In this document: piece by piece, positions 16,845 to 20,130 of the stretch | Layout of the letters: each line of letters opens with the position of its first letter | How positions within the stretch are numbered: position 1 is the first letter of the stretch | Assembly: GCA_003833135.1 (NCBI GenBank) | Contig: QZLH01000795.1 | Location: 4,400-24,529 of the forward strand | Reading direction: 5' to 3' | Source: Oehlia diaphana | Taxonomy: Eukaryota > Glomeromycota > Glomeromycetes > Glomerales > Glomeraceae | Length of the DNA: 20,130 bases | Notes under the pieces: model-generated | The model's database searches: none | What the model was told of the DNA's origin: nothing | Seen by the model: the letters and a program-made list of their open reading frames with translations, nothing else | Made by a program: the position numbers and the translations under genes

Positions 16845-17107
16845 ATTTCTCTAATATATCCGAACCAACTAGGTTCATTAACATTTTATGATAGAGGGAA
16901 AAAATGTGTGAAAGGAACCGCTCCTATTCCTGATGCTTTATTACACATTGGGCACTTGAATATACGAGGTCTTTTATCTCCTAATAAAAAAAAAATAATT
17001 CCTTTTAAAATATTTTTGAACAAAAACTTTACCTCTTGTTTCCCACCGAAAGAAAACTTTCGCACAAAACTCCTTCCATATTTTCAAAGCGGAACTTACA
17101 TTAATAG
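16845..17107 (+). CDS. Possible exon of an unrecognised gene, or retroelement fragment
   Basis: The frame is open from after a TAA near 16845 to 17107 and encodes a clearly non-random stretch (KGTAPIPDALLHIGHLNIRG, then LLSPNKKK). There is no ATG in this frame; a polypyrimidine tract and AACTAG at 16866-16872 could be a 3' splice site, making it an internal exon. At 17107 the frame meets AG followed by GTGAGT, a textbook donor. Splicing to the acceptor at 17767 continues the frame for 50 codons to TAA at 17913-17915. GHLNIRGL loosely resembles the opening of non-LTR retrotransposon endonucleases, but the matching catalytic residues are not seen. I do not recognise the product. Confidence 0.25.
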
Positions 17108-17767
17108 GTGAGTAAAAATAACAGTTTGCCGGATGGACGTACGAGTACCTGTTCACCGCAGGAGGGTTCAATGAAAGTCTTCCGGATGGTGGGCTGTTAT
17201 GATTAACATAGAGGTTTATGTGCTCGTAGTACGTACCATTTGCTACTGGCTACGTAGTCATCTGCTTTGTGCACAAGTCGTAGCTACAATGATGCCACAT
17301 AGGTGATCCCCAAGCCGATCCATATGGGAGGGCAAGCCGTGGTGCCCGTGGAAGTGAAACATATCTCTATGCTATCGTACTCACTTAGTTGTTATTGAAT
17401 ACTATATGAGACCATTTGCCATAGATCCTATGATGGCCACATAGGTGTCCTGGGGTTCCCTGCTTAGGCATAATTAACAGGATGGTAAACCTCATATGGT
17501 ATGAGGTGATAGTTACTAAAAAAATTTCGTAAATTCTATATATAGGGTATGCTGAACATGACCAAATCATCTTGAAAATAGTTGATGTCTCCCTTACTAG
17601 CTTTCTTATGCAATTATGACACATTGTATTATTCCGCCTTTCTAAAGCAAGCAAAGCAAGCAGAGGTACTACCTACACTCGAAAAGGATAACTTTTTTTT
17701 TATTTTGGAAATCTGATTTTCGCTCTTTTCTTATTTTTACATAATACTCATTTTTTTTTTCTTACAG
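17108..17767 (+). other. GC-richer island bracketed by consensus splice sites (candidate 660-nt intron or insertion)
   Basis: G+C rises to roughly half in places (for example 17281-17340), far above the surroundings. It begins with GTGAGT (17108-17113) and ends with a run of T followed by CTTACAG (17761-17767). It contains near-repeats ATGATGCCACATAGGTG and ATGATGGCCACATAGGTG (near 17289 and 17432) and a hairpin CCTCATA, TGG, TATGAGG near 17490. Minus-strand frames here (17654-17385, 17171-16974) show no motif. It may be an inserted repeat, an intron, or a non-coding transcript; it has no tRNA-like structure that I could support. Confidence 0.4.
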
Positions 17768-17915
17768 CAATCAAGAAAATTCTATCGTATTTTTTAATGT
17801 TAAAATAAAAATCCTACAAATGTGCTTTTTATCTTTCTTACTTTATGAAATCATAATGTACAAAAATTCTAAAAAGTATAATAATCAAAGGTTAGCAACT
17901 GTCCTTTATAAATAA
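17768..17915 (+). CDS. Possible downstream exon paired with 16845-17107
   Basis: Following the acceptor CTTACAG, joining in phase 2 (AG plus C) gives an open frame of 50 codons (starting SNQENSIVFFNVKI) to TAA at 17913-17915. The composition is hydrophobic and lysine-rich with no motif I know. In DNA this AT-rich a 50-codon open stretch occurs by chance only rarely for a given frame, which is the main argument for it. Confidence 0.2.
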
Positions 17916-19020
17916 CTAATTTACAGTATTCAGTTTATTACTAAATTAAAAAAAAATAAAATAAGTAGATTATCATCGAGAATTGTGTGATATCATGATA
18001 AACTAAAATTTAGAATATAATAATAATTCGTTAAATTTTTCATAAGAAGTTATTAATCAGTTACAATATTAAAAATCGTAAATAAAAGTAAAAATTTTCT
18101 TAATCAGCTACCTTAAAAACAAATCATGAAAAAATAAATTTTGAATTTTTTTCCTAAGAATATCAAAATAAAAATTCAACACAAAGTACGTGAACAGAGA
18201 GTACAACATAATATGATTGGTAAAAATGCAGGAAACAGAACATTATACATATAATGAAGTTTTAAATGCTTTTATGATAAATTAAAAAAAATATATGCAT
18301 CAAATATTTCGTTAAGACATATATAGTAAGACAAAAGGAAGTCAGTCAAGTAGGTGATTTATTAAGCAGGAGGAAATCAAGTATATTATAAATCTGTGTA
18401 ATAACATACTATTGGTAATCTTACACAGCTATTCTACATTGAACAAAGGTACTAATACTAACTCTAAAAAAAAAGTATTTCTGTTATTAAGTATTAACTA
18501 TGTCCTTATTATAATAATTAATAAATAAATCCATAAACAAATGAATATTTTTAATACTACGATACAATCAATACTTCAACTTACGTTACATATGTAAAAT
18601 GATGGTTTATTATCTATAATATACTAAAATTTGTAAACTTATAACATTTAATAATTTACTAAGCAATAGCAAACTTAAAAATAATTATGTTTCATCGTTG
18701 AAATTTCGAAATTACCTTGATATAATAATTATCATCTAGTTACATCTTTTTAAAAGATTGACTTACTTAATGAACAAATAAAATTCTGAAGGCTTGGCGA
18801 AAAGACAACCCTCTACCTATGTTTTATCCCATATTTATCCATATATTATCTCGGATAAATCTCCCATCAGAACTGCGCCTCATGCTATATATAACGGTGA
18901 TGTTCATGTTACAGTTGTATTACAAAATTTAGTACAACCATAACATCCAAAATTAGGCTTATTTTACGAACTAACTCCGATACTCCGTGAAAACTTTCTT
19001 TCCTTCCTAAATTTCTAAAG
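17916..19020. other. Non-coding stretch upstream of the F-box gene
   Basis: AT-rich, no gene or clear repeat visible up to about 18780. The last 240 bases are less biased and probably contain the promoter and 5' leader of the F-box gene. Confidence 0.5.
18886..18894 (+). promoter_or_regulatory. Candidate TATA box of the F-box gene
   Basis: TATATATAA lies 127 nt before the ATG at 19021, in the locally less AT-rich promoter region, where it stands out more than usual. Only motif and position support it. Confidence 0.3.
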
Positions 19021-20130
19021 ATGACTTTACTTTATTTAACGGATGATTGTATTTTTTGCATTTTACAGCAACTTCAAAATGATCGTTCAACTTTATTTAA
19101 TTGTTTATTAGTTAATCGATTTTGGTGTAAATCAACGATTCCCTTACTTTATGCAAATCCTTTTGTAAATATAACCAAAAAAAATTACTCGATCATCTTT
19201 ACCTTAATTTCCTGCTTTAATAAAGAAGAAACTTTACACTTAAAGAATGTATTAGAAATAAACCAGATTAATAATATTGATTTGGACGAGGAACATAACC
19301 CATTATTTGAATATCCGAAATACTTGGAAAAATATAATTATTTTACGATAGATTTCGTAATTGGTAGATGTTTACTAAACAATTTTTTAGATATAGTAAC
19401 TTATATGTTTAAAATTTCTGATTTTACTCCAATATTTCATCGATCAATTTTACGTCAAAGTAGAAATATTAAACAATTAGATATTATGTTAGATTTATTT
19501 TATAAAGAAAGTTTTAATAACTTTAATGTTCAAAATTTTACTTCAAATTTATCAAGATTAAATTCATTATCATTAAATTTTGGTACTGTTAATAATAAGA
19601 TTGAGCAAGAATTTTTAAGCAATATAGCGAATATTTGTTTAAATTTGCGAGAATTAATAATCAAATTTCCTCAAATTCAAAGATATGTCACTTCCAATAA
19701 TTCGATCAATTCTACTACTTCAGAAAAATTTTGTACTATCATTCAAAATCAAAACAACCTTAAAAAATTTGAGATAATGAATTGTTACTCTTTATTAAAT
19801 AATGTACTTTTGTCTTTAGAATTTCAAAAGAATTCCTTAGTTCATGTTGAATTTACAAGCACTAATTTTAGTAATGTTAGTTTAAAGAATTTAAAAGGTT
19901 TATATAATTTAAAATATTTAAGATTTGAAAATTGTGAAGGTATATTATTAGATCAATGTGAGGTTTTAAAGTTTACTTCATTTAAGTTAATAGAACTACC
20001 ACTTAAGTGTAATAATTGGATTGTTGATGTTACATCTTTAATGATCAAATATTTAGGTGCATCATTACAAAGATTATCGGTTGATAATCCAACAATACCT
20101 CTTATTGAAAATGTATTAATGTTTTGTTCA
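19021..20130 (+). CDS. F-box protein with leucine-rich C-terminal region (partial, runs off window)
   Basis: Starting at ATG 19021 the frame is open for 370 codons to the window end, with no stop. The first about 45 residues match an F-box: TDDCIFCILQQLQNDRSTLF, NCLLVNRFWCKSTIPLLYAN. The rest is rich in Leu, Ile and Asn with recurring L-x-x-L elements (LSRLNSLSLNFG, LKNLKGLYNLKYLRFENCEG, SLQRLSVDN), suggesting degenerate leucine-rich repeats. F-box proteins bind Skp1 in SCF ubiquitin ligases through this N-terminal domain and recruit substrates through the C-terminal region. This F-box layout is one of the large expanded families in Rhizophagus. The substrate is unknown. No intron is needed in the visible part. 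The 3' end must be sought beyond the window. Confidence 0.88.
   Translation, partial: MTLLYLTDDCIFCILQQLQNDRSTLFNCLLVNRFWCKSTIPLLYANPFVNITKKNYSIIFTLISCFNKEETLHLKNVLEINQINNIDLDEEHNPLFEYPKYLEKYNYFTIDFVIGRCLLNNFLDIVTYMFKISDFTPIFHRSILRQSRNIKQLDIMLDLFYKESFNNFNVQNFTSNLSRLNSLSLNFGTVNNKIEQEFLSNIANICLNLRELIIKFPQIQRYVTSNNSINSTTSEKFCTIIQNQNNLKKFEIMNCYSLLNNVLLSLEFQKNSLVHVEFTSTNFSNVSLKNLKGLYNLKYLRFENCEGILLDQCEVLKFTSFKLIELPLKCNNWIVDVTSLMIKYLGASLQRLSVDNPTIPLIENVLMFCS

Noticed and set aside
17160..17175. tRNA-like B box (GGTTCAATG) suggesting a SINE
   Set aside because: No matching A box at proper spacing and no cloverleaf could be drawn.
17385..17654. 89-codon minus-strand frame in the GC-rich island
   Set aside because: No recognisable domain; the region is better described as an unexplained island, and the frame may only reflect its composition.

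Overview
The window looks like nuclear DNA of an arbuscular mycorrhizal fungus (Glomeromycotina), most likely Rhizophagus. The DNA is very AT-rich, and the standard genetic code works throughout. There are few genes, set in long non-coding stretches. The intact genes belong to families that are strongly expanded in that lineage: BTB-BACK-TLDc, MATA-type HMG box, Sel1-repeat and F-box proteins. One clear short spliceosomal intron and several AATAAA-type signals confirm a eukaryote. There is no operon logic, rRNA, tRNA or CRISPR array that I can support.

Layout. Positions 1-230 hold the end of a GC-rich, repeat-packed non-autonomous transposon. It abuts a minus-strand relic (231-1884) of a lineage-specific protein kinase-family gene broken by several frameshifts. 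Positions 1885-2953 are non-coding, with a perfect 12-bp hairpin at 2465-2495. A plus-strand scrap of a BTB gene (2954-3105) precedes the intact minus-strand BTB-BACK-TLDc gene (3480-4995, one 70-nt intron). After 1.5 kb of non-coding DNA comes an HMG-box gene (6525-7613) whose frame continues for 32 codons past its TAG stop. About 2.9 kb of non-coding DNA, with one small inverted-repeat element, leads to a Sel1-repeat gene (10499-12457) with 13 full 36-residue repeats.

The right half is mostly decay and mobile DNA. It holds a 128-bp inverted-repeat element (12754-12881), a second BTB relic (13440-13740), small inverted-repeat elements (14252-14482), and a third, longer BTB-BACK-TLDc pseudogene (14806-16112). 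That pseudogene is interrupted by a 122-bp transposon with 8-bp target duplications. A GC-richer island (about 17108-17680) follows; it is flanked by good splice signals and two open frames and remains unexplained. An F-box gene starts at 19021 and runs off the window; it has no stop inside the window.

The genes do not form a pathway. They are independent members of expanded families: a TLDc/ubiquitin-ligase adaptor type, an HMG transcription-factor type, a Sel1 scaffold type and an F-box substrate receptor type. The local story is birth and death of paralogues (three BTB relics next to one intact copy, plus one kinase-family relic) together with short DNA transposons, two of which lie in or directly against relics. 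I found no convincing new multi-gene system. The best leads are the hAT-like short elements, the HMG frame continuing past its stop, and the spliced-looking GC-rich island.
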